The notes: a model not told the origin generated them from the sequence alone. Positions 47,513 to 60,581 are shown, counted from the stretch's first letter. The stretch is DNA of 64,000 nt from Cordia subcordata (GCA_028554755.1 JAPTOF010000024.1:1798001-1862000); one strand, 5' to 3'. Numbers and translations are program-made.

Positions 47513-49604
47513 TTTTCCATGTATTGCCTTTGTAGAACAATTATGACAATTTGCACCAGAAGTCTGAGAGCAAATATTGGTAGAAGGGGCTAATAGAAAG
47601 GTCAATCACAATTTGAATCATATCTACGATAATAATTTAGGCATATTGGGAATTCACACATCATGAGACATGATTAATAGATCAATATACATGTGTTGGA
47701 CAAAGAAAGAGATCCAGCAAAACAAATGATAAGAATTTTAAAGTTTTGAGAAAAAGGTGTTACCGTGTTATATGTTAGCACATCAACTATGTCGTTTCGT
47801 AGCCAAAGTCTACTGAATTTTCCAGGCTCATTTTTCGCTTCTTGTCGAACAATATGCTGACCCATTTCTTGAATCAGATCATGCATTTCAATTCTTCCAT
47901 CTAATATGCGTATAAGTGATTTGTTAGCAAGAACATTGATGCCATCTTCAGGGTAGAAACCAAAACTATCAAGCTTTCTTTTCACTTCATTTTCCAAATC
48001 CCCCCTGAAGAAACAAGCAATATCTAAAAAGATGTTTTTCTCAGTAGGACTTAATCCCTCAAAGATAATCTGAAGGGTGGTTAAAATTCCTTCATCGATG
48101 GTTAAAATTCTTTTATCTTGCAGTCTCTTAAGTACACTTTCCCAAATTGATTTTTCTTTCCGCCCACGTAAGTGACGACCCAAGACTTTAAGAGCTAAAG
48201 GAAGTCCATCAGCATAACTCACAACACGATGTGAAAGATGAACAAAATCCTCAGGTGGAGGATTGTGCCCAAAGGCATGCCAGCGAAAGAGCTCTATAGC
48301 TTCACTGGTAGACAAGTAGTGAACTGCATAGGTTTGATCTACGTCTAACTCATTGACCAAGTGTTTGTCTCTGGTTGTTATGATAATTCTACTGCCAGAC
48401 CCAAACCAATCGCGCGCTCCTGCCAAATATTCTATTTGCTCTATGTCATCCACATCATCAAGAACTAGTAGAACTTTTTTTGAACAAAGTCTTTGCTCTA
48501 TCACGCTGCTTCCTTCGTATTTATCACTTATCTTTGCGTCCACTTTCAAAACCTTGGAGAGAAGAATGCTCTGTACTTCCACCATCTCATCTTTGCTTAC
48601 ATCTTGAAGAAAACAACTGCCTTCAAATCCACGAATGTGTTTGTCGAAAACAGCTCTCGCAATTGTTGTTTTTCCAATTCCTCCCATACCCCAAATCCCG
48701 AGAAAACGAACACCATCAACTTCACTAAACAACAACGACTCTACTTCCGCCATGCGAGACTCTATTCCGACAAGACCTTTAGCGGAAGGTTTTAGGGGCA
48801 ATTTCCAGAAGATGTCTTCAGCTATTTTCTTTATGCAGGATGCTTCGTTCCTGAAGATTATACAGAGAATTAATAATATCAGATGTAAGATCATTCACAA
48901 ACACACAAAAAGCAATCCTAACATTAACAATCCCTACAATAAATGTACTTTAAGAATAGGGCACATTCACATCCCCAAAAAAAATAAATAAATAAAGGAC
49001 AAAGAACCAAAAATAATAATAATAAAAATAAAAAATAAAAAATTAAGCAACCAACACCAGGCTAAGGCTTGTGAGTAAAGAAAGGAGTAGTAAAGATTAT
49101 ACGACATACCTTCCGCGTATATCCTCCCCTCTTAGACCTGCAGCTTCAAACAAAGTTTGCTTCCAGATCTGCACCATCTCCTTGTACTTCACCTCATGCT
49201 GGGCCAAGGATTTAGCAAAGCTATTCTTTTGGTTACGTACATCTGAGGGATCCACGTCGTAGAAGATGGGTATAACAATCTGCCCCTGCTCAGTCCTGCA
49301 TTTCATGATCTTGACGAGTTCATCCAAGCACCATCTTGATTAAGCATAGTCCTTTGAGAAGACGACGACAGCAAATTTCGACTCTTCAATGGCTTTCAAT
49401 AGTTCCAGCGAGATTGAGTCACCTTTCTCTAGATTTTGGCCATCCATGTATGTTACGATTCCTTTGTCAACAAGAGCCTTGTAAAGATGACTAACAAAGT
49501 TGTTGCGAGTGTCTTCTCCTCTGAAACTCAGAAAAACCTGATATTTTCTTGTTGAAGACGCCATTTTTGGAAAGTTAGATCGAATCAACCTAAAATTACA
49601 AGGC

Positions 49605-50047
49605 TTGGGTACGTGTTTTCTCTGGTATTATTGCATAGCCTCTAATAATAATTTGGGGTTTGCAATGACAAGATGCAGTTTGGAGGAAGACGAGATACAA
49701 TTTCCTAACTGTTTACCATTTTTGACTGACACCATCTGGACCACAAAAGCAACCCCCTTTCCGCGCTTCACAATTAAAGCATTCGTAATTGAAAGATGAC
49801 TTGTGTTTTTCATGAATATGACATTTTTTTTATTTATTCGATATTTTTCAATTTGCAGTGTCACATCCTTTTCTTAGTGTTCCTCCATTTTTCTGTCAAT
49901 AGATAAGAGTTTCTCCATATACAGTTTGCAGCTCCAATTTGATGACGAGCATCATCACTCCACTCGAAGTAAATAAGACATTCTTCAATATTTTCATCTC
50001 AATCATTTTTAAAATCTTAATATAGTTTGTCACTATGTTTATAAAAT
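49605..50047. promoter_or_regulatory. upstream region of the TNL gene
   Basis: DNA immediately 5' of the minus-strand TNL start. Related copies occur at 51040-51500 and 52700-53060, so this segment has been duplicated locally at least twice. Specific promoter elements are not assigned. The open frames across it on both strands are conserved between copies only as DNA. Confidence 0.5.
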
Positions 50048-50647
50048 AGTTAATTTGGTTTATAACATGATATTAACTCAGTCATTATTTATTGAATTGT
50101 CATTTAAGATCGATCTTATAACAATCGTGGATCTCTAACATAATATTATGTTTGTATTTACTTCTTTTTCTTTAATTTAAATAAGCCAAAAGCAGATAGT
50201 TAATTTGGTTTATAACATGATATTAACTCAGTCATTATTTATTGAATTGTCATTTAAGATCGATCTTATAACAATCGTGGATCTCTAACATAATATTATG
50301 TTTGTATTTACTTTTTTTTCTTTAATTTAAATAAGCCAAAAGCAGATAGTTAATTTGGTTTATAACATGATATTTACTCGGTCATTATTTATTGAATTGT
50401 CATTTAAGATCGATCTTATAACAATCGTGGATCTCTAACATAATATTATGTTTGTATTTACTTCTTTTTCTTTAATTTAAATAAGCCAAAAGCAGATAGT
50501 TAATTTGGTTTATAACATGATATTTACTCAGTCATTATTTATTGAATTGTCATTTAAGATCGATCTTATAACAATCGTGGATCTCTAACATAATATTATG
50601 TTTGTATTTACTTCTTTTTCTTTAATTTAAATATGCCAAAAGCAGAC
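50048..50647. repeat. 150-bp tandem repeat, four near-identical copies
   Basis: Copies start at 50048, 50198, 50348 and 50498, each beginning AGTTAATTTGGTTTATAACA and ending GCCAAAAGCAGAT. Differences are only a few bases (for example ATATTAACTCAG versus ATATTTACTCGG). Single diverged copies of the same unit occur at about 51406-51505 (partial) and 53058-53207. The array ends in a TG/TA microsatellite at about 50650-50680. Confidence 0.95.
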
Positions 50648-50839
50648 AACACCTGTGTATGTGTGTGTATATATATATATATTTAATTAGTGAAGCACTC
50701 ATGCAAAACACGGGAGCATCATAAAATTTAATAAAATATTTACTTTTCAATTATATAACAAATATTATGGACGAAAAAGTAATAATCAACTAATGCTTAA
50801 TATATTATATGATGGAGAAACTCAAAATAAAAACAATGA

Positions 50840-51500
50840 AGAATCCTTAAACGACTCAAATCCTTTGTCAACGAGAGCCTTGCAAAGATGACTAACAAAG
50901 TTGTTGTGAGTGTCTTCTCCTCTGAAACTCAGAAAAACCTCATATTTTTGTGGTGGAGGGAGTGGTATAGATGACGAAGACGCCATTTTTGGAAAGCTAG
51001 ATCGAATCGACCTAAATTTACAAGGCTTCGGTGCGTGTTTTCTCTTGTATTATTGTAGAGCCTCTAATAATAATTTGGGGTTTGCAATGACAAGATGCAG
51101 TTTGGAGGAAGACGAGATGCAATTTCCTCACTGTATACCACTTTTGACCGACACCATCTGGACCACAAAAGCAACCCCCTTTCTACACTCCACAATTAGG
51201 GCATACATAATTGAAAGAAAACTTGTATTTTTCATGAATATGCGGTGTGTACACCTCTTTTATTTGTGTTACCAATTTTTGTGTCAATATTTAAGAGTTT
51301 TCCATATACAGTTCGCAGCTCCAAATAGACGACAAGCATTCTCACTCTACGCAAAATAAATTAGCCATTCTTCAATGTTTTTGTCTTTGACATTATGTTT
51401 ATAAAATAGTTAATGGTGGTTTATGACATGATATTAACTCAGTCATTTATTTATTGAATTGCCATTTAAGATCGATCTTATAACAATTGTTGGTCTCTAA
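50840..51500 (-). pseudogene. partial, rearranged TNL copy (LRR scrap joined to TIR start and upstream region)
   Basis: 50860-51000 matches the 5' end of the TIR exon (start Met at about 50984, [14 protein letters not shown] region disrupted) and then continues into the same upstream DNA as the main gene to about 51500. Directly left of it, 50840-50858 is identical over 19 bp (AGAATCCTTAAACGACTCA) to the LRR exon at 44314-44332. The fragment therefore joins about 45 TIR codons to LRR DNA, skipping everything between. It has a 24-27 bp insertion after the start codon region and cannot encode a receptor. Confidence 0.75.
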
Positions 51501-52699
51501 AATAACTTTAACAATACATGTATATTTAAAAAAAAAAATTCAAGGAAAATCAAAGGCCAATAATACAACAACCACAAATATTAAGAATTAATTTTAGGAT
51601 CTCTCACACTTCTCCGTGATTGGTTGAATTGTCTCTCTTTTTTGCAATGAAAGCATCTTTCAACCGAAAAGGAGAAAAGAAATGGGACATACGAGATTGA
51701 ACAGCTTTTGCCCATAACTACATAGAGAAAACTGGAACACAATTGAAATATAACTACAAATATAATTAAAGATAAAATAAGATTGAACCCAAGATGTTGA
51801 AACAGAGAAATTTTGTTCTAAATTTGGTAAAAATATATATATTTAGGGCAAAATGCGGATAACATCACATCATGGAAGAACATGAACAAAAATGTAAAAT
51901 CAAAAAAAAAGTAATAAGAAAAAAGGAAGAGAAAAGTCGAAAAAGAAAAACGCATTTTTCCAAAGGAACCTACTCACTTCGACGTCAAGAATCAAGATTC
52001 CTTTTTGACTAATTGTTTTAGAGGGCATTCAATTTGGTTTTTAAATTAGTAGATGCATTTATTTTATTAAAAAAATATTTTTTAAGTGATTTAAGCAAAA
52101 CTAAAAAAAAAAAAAAGCTTCAAACCGCAACTTTTGTTATTTTATGGCCCTTTTAAAAAAAAAAAGTCTGACCAAATTATTTTACTATTATCTCCTTTCC
52201 TTTTTATATCTATTTCTAAACTATCTTTAAAAAGAATTAGAAATAGTGACATATAAACATTTATGCTTTTTCCAAAGTCTTGTATTATAATGTATTTATA
52301 TTATAAGAGTCATAAATTAAATAATAATATTTTAATAATGAAAGTATGTTTTAATTGATACAAGTATGTGATGCATGGGTTTTAATATAAATTTAATGTT
52401 ATCAAATTATATAAGTAATTTATTGTATTGATCAATTTCTAAATAGCTTGATTTAATTAAGAGCTTGATTATAACTAAGTGTAAGATAATGTGTGTTGAA
52501 AGAGGAAATGGTATGAAAAGTTTTGAAGAGGAAAATTATTACAAATGTAGATAAAAAGTTATTAATTTAAAAAATAGTTGTTAATTAAAAGAAATTTCTT
52601 CAAAAGAAAAAAAATATTGAAATATGATGCTTTGCAAATTTAGAGAGTAGCAAATATGAGGTGTGTTGATTGTGACCTGTATTTTTGGGCAATCAGAAA
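51501..52699. other. AT-rich spacer between duplicated TNL flanks
   Basis: No gene is seen. A possible short MITE with AATTTGG/CCAAATT ends lies at about 52020-52185, too weak to call. Confidence 0.45.
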
Positions 52700-53230
52700 A
52701 AAGAAAAAAGTTACCCCACTGTATACCACTTTTGACTTATACCATCTTGACCATAAAGCAACCCCCTTTTCACGCTCCACAAATAAAGCATACATAATTG
52801 CAAGATGACTTGTGCTTTTCATGAATATGACATTTTTTTTATTTATCCGATATTTTTCAATATGCGGTGTCACGCCCCTTTGCTTAGTGTTCCTCAATTT
52901 CTCTATCAATATTTAAGAGTTTCTCCACATACAGTTTGCAGCTCCAATTTGATTACGAACATCCTCACTCCACTCGAAGTAAATAAGCCATTTTTCAATA
53001 TTTTTGTCTCAATCATTTTTAAAATCTTAATATAGTTTGTCACCAAGTTTAAAAAATAGTTAATATTGGTTTATAACATGATATTAACTCAGTCATTATT
53101 TATTGAATTGTCATTTAAGATCAATCTTTTAACAATCATGGATCTCTGAAGTAATATTATATTTGTGCTTACTTCTTTTTCTCTAGTTCAAATAGGCCAA
53201 AAGCAAATAACACCTGTGTGTATATATATA
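52700..53230. repeat. third copy of the TNL upstream region
   Basis: Matches 49690-50190 in order: the ACCATCT-GACCA block, CTTTTCATGAATATGACATT, the TCCGATATTTTTCAATA block, AGAGTTTCTCCA-ATACAGTTTG, and one copy of the 150-bp unit ending in AACACCTGTG and a TA microsatellite. No TIR-coding sequence accompanies it. Confidence 0.85.
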
Positions 53231-53505
53231 TTAAATTCGGAGAAAGCCAAAAGGCAATAATATAACAAAAACAACTATTAAAAAATTAATTTCAGGACCC
53301 CTCCCACAAAAAATAAGACATATACCAGTAGACTATTAGTCCTTTTGTGTTAAAATTGATAATTTAGGTTCGAATTTCATAGAGAATTAGGAGTTAGATT
53401 AGGGATGGAGGCATTGTAAAGAAAAGTAATGTTTGATAATCTAAATCCTCATACAATGAAGAATAGATGCGAGAGGCTGCCAAGGAACGTGGGAAGCCTC
53501 GTGAT

Positions 53506-54420
53506 TAGGGATGTGAATTGGAACGGATAGTCGGGTAACCGAATAATCGAATAGTTGGATATCGAATTGATAAATCTAGTATCCGATCGGATAGGTAAAA
53601 ACTATATATCCGACCAAATACCAAATTTTCGGATACCAAATATTTTCGGATATGGAATTTCAGATTTCTCAATTCACATTGCGCTCTTTTCTTTTTCTTT
53701 AAAGAAATTCAAAAAGCACAATAAAAAGAAAAGCTACACTAAATTGATAATGTTAGATACTTCCACTTGAACCAAAAACCAAGCTTAATACAACACAAAA
53801 AAATTAAAGAAGAGCAAAAGTCTATAAACATTTGGGCACGAGATCAAAGGCAATATAAAACAAAAACAAGAGTAGTCTAAACAAGATCAACGAGATAAAC
53901 ATATGGGGCTCTAGAAGTAGCCACGTTTTTGACCCCGTAATTTCTCATAATAATCATGATAGATAAAGAAAAGAACAAGAACAAGAGCCTGCTCTTAGAG
54001 ATGAATACATGGTCACCGGACCGTTGCGAGCTGACGCGCCACCGCTATGTTGCCGAAGAAGATATGCTGGCAATTACTGTTAGTGAATATAAGTTAGGGG
54101 GCTATGGTGGGCTGGTGAGTGGTTGGCTGTGAGTTCTAGAAGAGAGAGAGAAGTTCTTTTTTTATATTTTAGGGTTTGGTAGATTTTGAGTAGCTAATAA
54201 GTTTATTTGTTTAAATTTTTTTATTTATTTAAAAAACATTCGGATACCCGCTATCCGATTTCGGGTAGAAAATAGTATACAAAATCCATTCCGAAAATCC
54301 AAAAAAATATTAGATTTCGGATTGGACTATTCAAAACTTGAAAAAATAATAATTTGTCCTATCCGCTAGGATACGGATGGAGATACGAGTTCAGATACGG
54401 AACAAATATTCCCTCTCCTA
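53506..54420. mobile_element. non-autonomous hAT-type element (915 bp) with perfect 8-bp duplication
   Basis: Termini TAGGGATGTGAATTGGAACG and, reversed, TAGGAGAGGGAATATTTGTT. CTCGTGAT flanks both sides (53498-53505 and 54421-54428) without a mismatch. Subterminal CGGATA/TATCCG words and both ends match the element in DJC76 intron 1, so they are one family. The interior has no transposase frame. Confidence 0.92.
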
Positions 54421-54428
54421 CTCGTGAT

Positions 54429-55719
54429 AGCTATTGGGGAAAAGTGGGCTGCTAGCTAGGCCTTTTTCTTTCTTTCTTTCTTTCTTTCTTCATGGGATGC
54501 CATCTTATTGTAGCTTGCTATGATTCAAAAGGAGTTTTCTTTTTCTTTTTTGGGCTAAGAAATTCAAAAGGTGTCCTTATCTTTTAACCGTGGTTTGCTT
54601 GCAATAATTCTAAAGGTGTTCTTTTCTTTAGACAATCCATTGCTTGCAATAATTCAAAAGATGTTCTTGTTTTTTTGACTATGATTTGCTTTACAAATTG
54701 CGATGTCATAAATCAACCGAGCTAGTCACTGATATAATTTTGGAAGCTGCCATGCCCCTCAATACATTCACAAATATTACAGTGGACCCACCGCATTGTA
54801 CAAAACAAGAGCATTGTATTCCCCTTAAAGCGTGCTTTCCTACCAACCTAATTAATTACTAATAATTAACATGTATATGTATGTACATGTATGATCAATA
54901 ATGGGGTACCATTTTAGTTATGGCTAACATTTTCCGATGACAACTATGACGACTTGATCGAATTAGTGTTGTGTAACCAAGATTACGAATTTTGGAGAAG
55001 ATTCTTCTCATAATTATCTTGTTTAATTTTGCCAATGGAAACGACTACTCCTTCAAGGCCACTGTTAGACATCTAGAGAACAAGTAAGATTTCATCCTAA
55101 AGTGCATTTTATTTTATTGGTTTTTCTTACGAGGAATGTACTCCAATATAACTATATTGAATCAATCTAAAATTACAAAATCTTGTGATATAGTAATACA
55201 CCTCAATACACATTTCAGGCTAGTCAAGAACAATTTAAAAAGGAAATAAAATAAAATCAATTTCTGATATGAAACCTTCAAAGCACAATCTTACTTGCAC
55301 GTCCTCATGAAGTAAAAACAAAAAACTCAAGAAACCATCAGACACAAGACTATTACTTAATTAGTCCAACTTAAAGTAAAAAATGATTATACGTTGCTCT
55401 TTATGATTTGGCAAGCGATATACCATGACATAGGCTACAAAGTTGGCCAATTAAACTAAACATGGCTAATCGCTGACATAGATAAGAAAGCTAATTATAT
55501 TGCTTCAAACTTAGAATCTCTAAACTAATTCGTAACTAGATCGAACATGTATAACAAAGATTATTCTCTTCCCCAAACTTTTTTTGAATTTCTAATTGTA
55601 AGGAGATGGATATTTCTCACCTTACGCTGTGATCTTTCTTCATCTGACTGAGAGCATAACAGCCCGGGAATAGAATCAACAAAGAATTCCTCTGCTGAAG
55701 AAAGGGTCGGATCCTGCAT
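54429..55719. other. spacer between hAT-type and copia elements
   Basis: No coding region is supported. A (CTTT)n run lies at 54468-54489, and the DNA up to about 54690 has repeated AATTC-AAAAGGTGTTCTT words. The remainder is unremarkable. Confidence 0.5.
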
Positions 55720-58690
55720 CAGTTTTCATAGTCATCTTAGCGATCTTAATTTTTCAAGTCTTAAGCAAATGGTTTCAAGCTTGGGTACTATTAGGGATAT
55801 CAATTGTGAGTCTTGTCAGTTAGGTAAACATAATTGTTCGTCTTTTATTAATCATGTCAATAAGCGGGCCAATGCCCTATTTGAATAAATTCATTCTGAT
55901 ATTTGGGGACCTAGTTGTCATGTCTCCAAATCTGGGTATCATTATTTTGTTAGCTTTATTTACGACTTCTCTCGTGTTACTTGGTCATATTTAATGAAAG
56001 ATCGTTCTGAGTTATTTTCTATGTTTTCCCTCTTTTGTGCTGAAGTAAAAAATTAATTTAATGCATCGATTTGTATTTTGCGAAATGATAATGCCAAAGA
56101 ACATTTTTCTGTAATTTTTTCTTCTTTTCTTCAAAATAACGGCGTTTTACATCAATCTTTTTGCATTTAAACCTCTAAGCAAAATAGAGTTGCTGAGTGC
56201 AAAATAGGCATCTAATTGAAACTGCTCATACCCTTCTTATTCATATGAATGTTACTTTTTGTTTTTGGGACGATGTTGTCCTCACTATGTGTTACCTCAT
56301 TAATCGCATGCCCTCCTCTGCTCTTCAAAATCAAATACCATTTTTTGTTCTTTTCCCCCATCAATCTATTTCTTCAATACCACCTAAGGTGCTTGGCTCT
56401 ATCTGCTTTGTTCATATGTAGATTCCTAGGGCTGATAAGTTGGGTCCATGTGCCATGAAGTGTGTTTTCCTTGGATATGCTTGTCATCAAAAAGGCTATC
56501 GTTGCTACTCTTCTGAGTTGAATAAGTTCTTTTCCTATGTTGATGTTACGTTTTTTGAGTCTCAACCTTTCTTTTCTCCTACATCCTATTCCTCTACATC
56601 GGTGGTTGATGATCTTCCTCTTCTTGTGCCCCTCTTTAGTCCTCTGTTAGTTGTCCCGCCTTCACCTGTACCATTATCTCCTAATCCTACCCTATCACGC
56701 TTAGATAACAGACCTTAAATCCACCTGCAGATACTTCTGTGCCACCGGCTTCAAAGCTCTCTGAATCTTTTGCCTCCTCCACCCTTCGGCTTGGATGTTC
56801 CTTTTGTACTCCGTAAAGGTACTCATTCTTGTACTGCTAAACATCTTACATCTAATTTTGTTTCTTATTACTCTCTATCACCTTCGTATCGGTCGTTTGT
56901 TGCATCTCTCTTATCTATGTTTGTCTTGTCTAATTTAACAGAAGCACTTGGTCATCTAACTTGGCATGCTGCGATCATGTAAGAGATGTCTACTTTACAA
57001 GCTGATGATACAAGGGATTTGGTTGATCTCCTTACTAGGAAGACTGTTGTTGGTAGTCGTTGGGTTTATACAGTAAAGTTTTCTCCCAATGGCACTGTAG
57101 ATCACTTGAAGGCTCATCTGGTGGCAAAATGATATACACAAGTTTATGGTGTTGGTTATAATGACACCTTTTCCCCTTTTACTAAGATGCCTTCGATCCG
57201 TATTGTTCTTGCTTTTGCAGCTATCTTTGATTAGCCACTTTATCAACTTGACATAAAAAATGCTTTCCTTAATGGTACACTTGAAGAAGAGATATACATG
57301 GAGCAACCACCAGGGTTTGTTGCTTAATGGGAGTTTGGTAAGGTATGTCGGTTAAAGAAATCTTTGTATAGCCTTAAACAATCACATCGAGCATGGTTTG
57401 GTCGATTCAGTGAGGTTGTCATCAAGTTTGGATTGACGAGACGTGGGATTGATCACTCAGTCTTTTATCAACACACTTCTACAAGGAAATGCTCATTACT
57501 AATTAGTTATGTTAATGATATTATCATAAGTGGGGATGATCTTACAGGTATATGTGACTTAAAGGCTTGTTTATTCCAGCACTGTCAAACGAAGGACTTG
57601 GGACAATTGCGCTACTTTCTTGGCATCGAGGTTACCTATTTTAATCAAGGTATTTTTATTTCTTATCATAAATATGCACTTGATATGTTAACAGGAGCAG
57701 GAATGCTTGGGTGCTAACCTTGTGAGCCCCCGATGGACCCAAATGTCAAACTTGTACCAAATTAGGGGGAGCCATTACAAGATCCAGGAAGATACAGAAG
57801 GTTAGTTGGCAAGCTCAATTATCTTACGGTAACTCACCCAGATATTTTCTTTGTAGTGAGTGTAGTCAGTCAATTCTTGAATTTGCCACGAAAAAGTTAT
57901 TGGGATGTTGTCTTCGTATTCTACAGTACATTAAGAGTGCTCCAGGAAGAGGGCTACTATACAAAAGGAGAGGAGGCATGAACATTGTTAACTATTCTGA
58001 TGCAGATTGGGCAGGATGCCCAGATGACAGGCGATCTACTTCTAGCTATTGTGTGTTCATTGGTGAGAATCTCATCTCTTGGAAAAGTAAAAAACGACCA
58101 ATCGTAGCCCACTTAAGTGCAGAAACTAAATATAGAGTTATGGTATTAGCAGCATGTGAGTTGATTTGGGCGAAACACTTCTTGAAGGAACTTGGAATGG
58201 ATTGCTCTCATCCTATGAAATTAATATACGATAATTAAGCAGCAATGTATATTGCGACCAATCCAGTCTTTCATGAAATAACCAAGCACATTAAAGTAGA
58301 TTGTCACTTTGTGAGGAGTAATGTGTTAGCTAATGAGGTTGTTACATCAAATTTTCAGCCAAATAATCGGTTAGCTGATCTCTTTACTAAATCTTTAAGA
58401 GGCCCTCATATTGAGTACATTTGTAACAAGCTGGGCACATATAATATTTATGCTTCAACTTGAGAGGGAGCGTTAATAGTTATTAGTATTTGTTAGTAGT
58501 GTTATGATAAGTCTTCGTTATGATAATATTAATAGTGTTATGGTAATTCTCTCACATTGGAGAATTAGAAAACTTTGTATTATGGATTAAGAAACTTTGT
58601 GTTATTATCCAATGTTATAAATAACGCTAAGTACACTATATGTACCAAGCCATTCTTTTTCAATCCGAATGTCTTGACTCCTTCAATAGT
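55720..58690 (+). mobile_element. decayed Ty1/copia retrotransposon, 5' end missing
   Basis: Starts in the gag-pre-integrase zinc-binding segment (HSHLSDLNFSSLKQ, CESCQLGKH), then integrase (SDIWGPSCHVSKSGYHYFV, NRVAEC), reverse transcriptase ([28 protein letters not shown]-like SLYSLKQ, YVNDIIISG where the active motif is normally YVDD) and RNase H (YSDADWAGCPDDRRSTSSY, RLADLFTKSLRGPH). Many in-frame stops and frameshifts break it, and the catalytic Asp is replaced by Asn. A purine tract GAGAGGGAG precedes a 3' LTR-like segment from about 58473, ending near 58690. No 5' LTR, gag or protease is found upstream. Confidence 0.9.
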
Positions 58691-60581
58691 TTATAATGCT
58701 GTTAAAAGGTTGCAAGGGTGGTGGCTATTGCTTGAGGGACAATGTTGAACAAAGGAATGCTCTTTCTAGTTCTGCACTTTTCTTTTTCTCCTTCCTGATC
58801 ATTAGCAGTGGCCAGAAAGAACAAGGGACCAAACGAGATCCAATGCAAAATGTGATATAGACGAGACAAATAAGCTTTTCTTCTGGGTTGCAACCCAAGA
58901 ACCCAGGGCGCCAGCAGGGGAGAAAGGAAATAGTTGAAGGAAACCAATAGCAAATTCAGCATAAGAACAATTCACAGTTAAGATAAGGCGATCAATTAAG
59001 TCAGCAATAAACTAATCATTATGCACTGTTGAAATATAGAAATTAATTTAAGATGCACGATGAGAAGAGATGACACTTACCAAACAATATTGGTCACTGA
59101 CTGAAACATAGCATCCAATGCTTTGCTCTTATTGACCCAAGTCCGAGAACAATTTTGCTAATTAACATGGAAGAATAAAGAAATATTTCTTCCCAATATA
59201 CACCACCTTAATACACTTCATTGCAAACTAAATGTCTTACTTTACATTCTATTATCAAAGTAATTCCACTTTCCTCCCATATATTCTTTTTTTTTTCTTT
59301 TTTTGGTTAAAAAAATAAAACATATTAGAGCAATTAGAGCCCACTTGTTGCTCATTTATAAACTAAAATATTTAAAATATGAAAATGAATTACTTGACCG
59401 CACTCGGTGCTTGATTTCGTAGTTCTACATTCCATTTTCAATGTTTTTTTAAACCCCATGACAGATTAAACTTAGACATTCAATTTGAAAGCATATTAGG
59501 ATCAGAGAGAACATATAGTAGTTTCTTGACAGTACTTAGTGTTTTACATCTTTTTACCTACTGAAGTCAAAGTTTTACTCCTGAGAGGTTTTGCTCTCCT
59601 AAGAGTGTGCAAACACGGGAGTGAAGCTATAGCTACACCTTCCATTTGGCTATTAAATATAGTACCAAAAAAATACAAAATAGATAAATATATGTATTAG
59701 ACAAAAGACATCACATTTACAATCCATTAACACAAGAGAGAGTCACAAAAAAAAAAAAGGTATTCAGTCTGATTTACCATAAATTTGACCTCATCCTTAA
59801 ACAGATCCCTCTTTAGTATTCCTAAAACACATACACCTACTCTCCTATTCCTAGTGTCTTCCTCATTGCTTTTTCCATGACCACAAATACAACAATTTTC
59901 CTTTTCGTCACACTCATGATAAATCCTAACATAGAGATGACATCTGGTTCTCTAGCTCCTATTATCCTCCACTACTTCCATGAAGCAATGTGTTCACAGT
60001 ATTATGATCTCAAAGGAAGGGCCCCATTTATCTACCCTTAAACTGGAAATTTCAGTCAATGATACCAACAGGAAAGAGAAGCAAAATTCTTGAACAGAGA
60101 ATATATAAATTATACAATTCAAAAACATTGCAGGAGAAGAAGAAATTGACAAAATCGTCATCAGTATAAAAAGGAAAAGGAAGATAGATATCAAATGAGA
60201 AGAAACAAGAGGTCTCTGGATCTAGGAAAATAGGTATGGTTCTTAGACTTCTTTGTTGTGTCATGAAGCAGCCAAATTTAATAACATACTTGAGTATAAA
60301 CATCGAGTATAAACATATGCCACCTTACAATAGATGGCAATTATACACAAGTTTACCTGGCATGGAATGAATCCCATTCTGTATAGGGATACAGATGTTC
60401 GAGCAAATGATTGAAAAGAATAATTTATTTTCTCAGTTTAAGCCTTATGTAATAGACACGGAAGAAATTAGCATTTCCTTCTTCCAGCTTCTGCGACGCT
60501 GCCCAGGAAAATAAAATAATTAGGAAATATAATACAGAGATAAAGAGAGTCCAAATGTTGCCTGGAATGTTTAAAAACATT

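Larger units (their letters stand above)
42716..49564 (-). pseudogene. TIR-NBS-LRR resistance gene with two lesions
   Basis: TNL proteins are intracellular immune receptors; the TIR domain is an NADase that signals through EDS1. Exons are 49564-49110 (TIR), 48850-47764 (NB-ARC), 44825-43754 (LRR) and 43243-42716 (post-LRR jelly-roll/C-JID), in the standard phases. The TIR has [20 protein letters not shown] and IPIFYDVDPSDVR. The NB-ARC has P-loop GMGGIGKTT, kinase-2 KKVLLVLDDVDD, RNBS-B SRIIITTRD, GLPLALKVLG and MHDLIQEMG. Two lesions break it: TAA at 49342-49340 (codon 75, where relatives usually have Ser in YASSRWCLDEL), and one extra T at about 44279 in the LRR exon. Without these it would encode about 1046 residues. 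Splice sites and the P-loop are intact, so decay is recent. The last exon junction (TGG before GTACAC) is the least certain. Confidence 0.9.

Noticed and set aside
50048..50647. CRISPR-like array
   Set aside because: The 150-bp units are contiguous without spacers, and this is a plant nuclear sequence.
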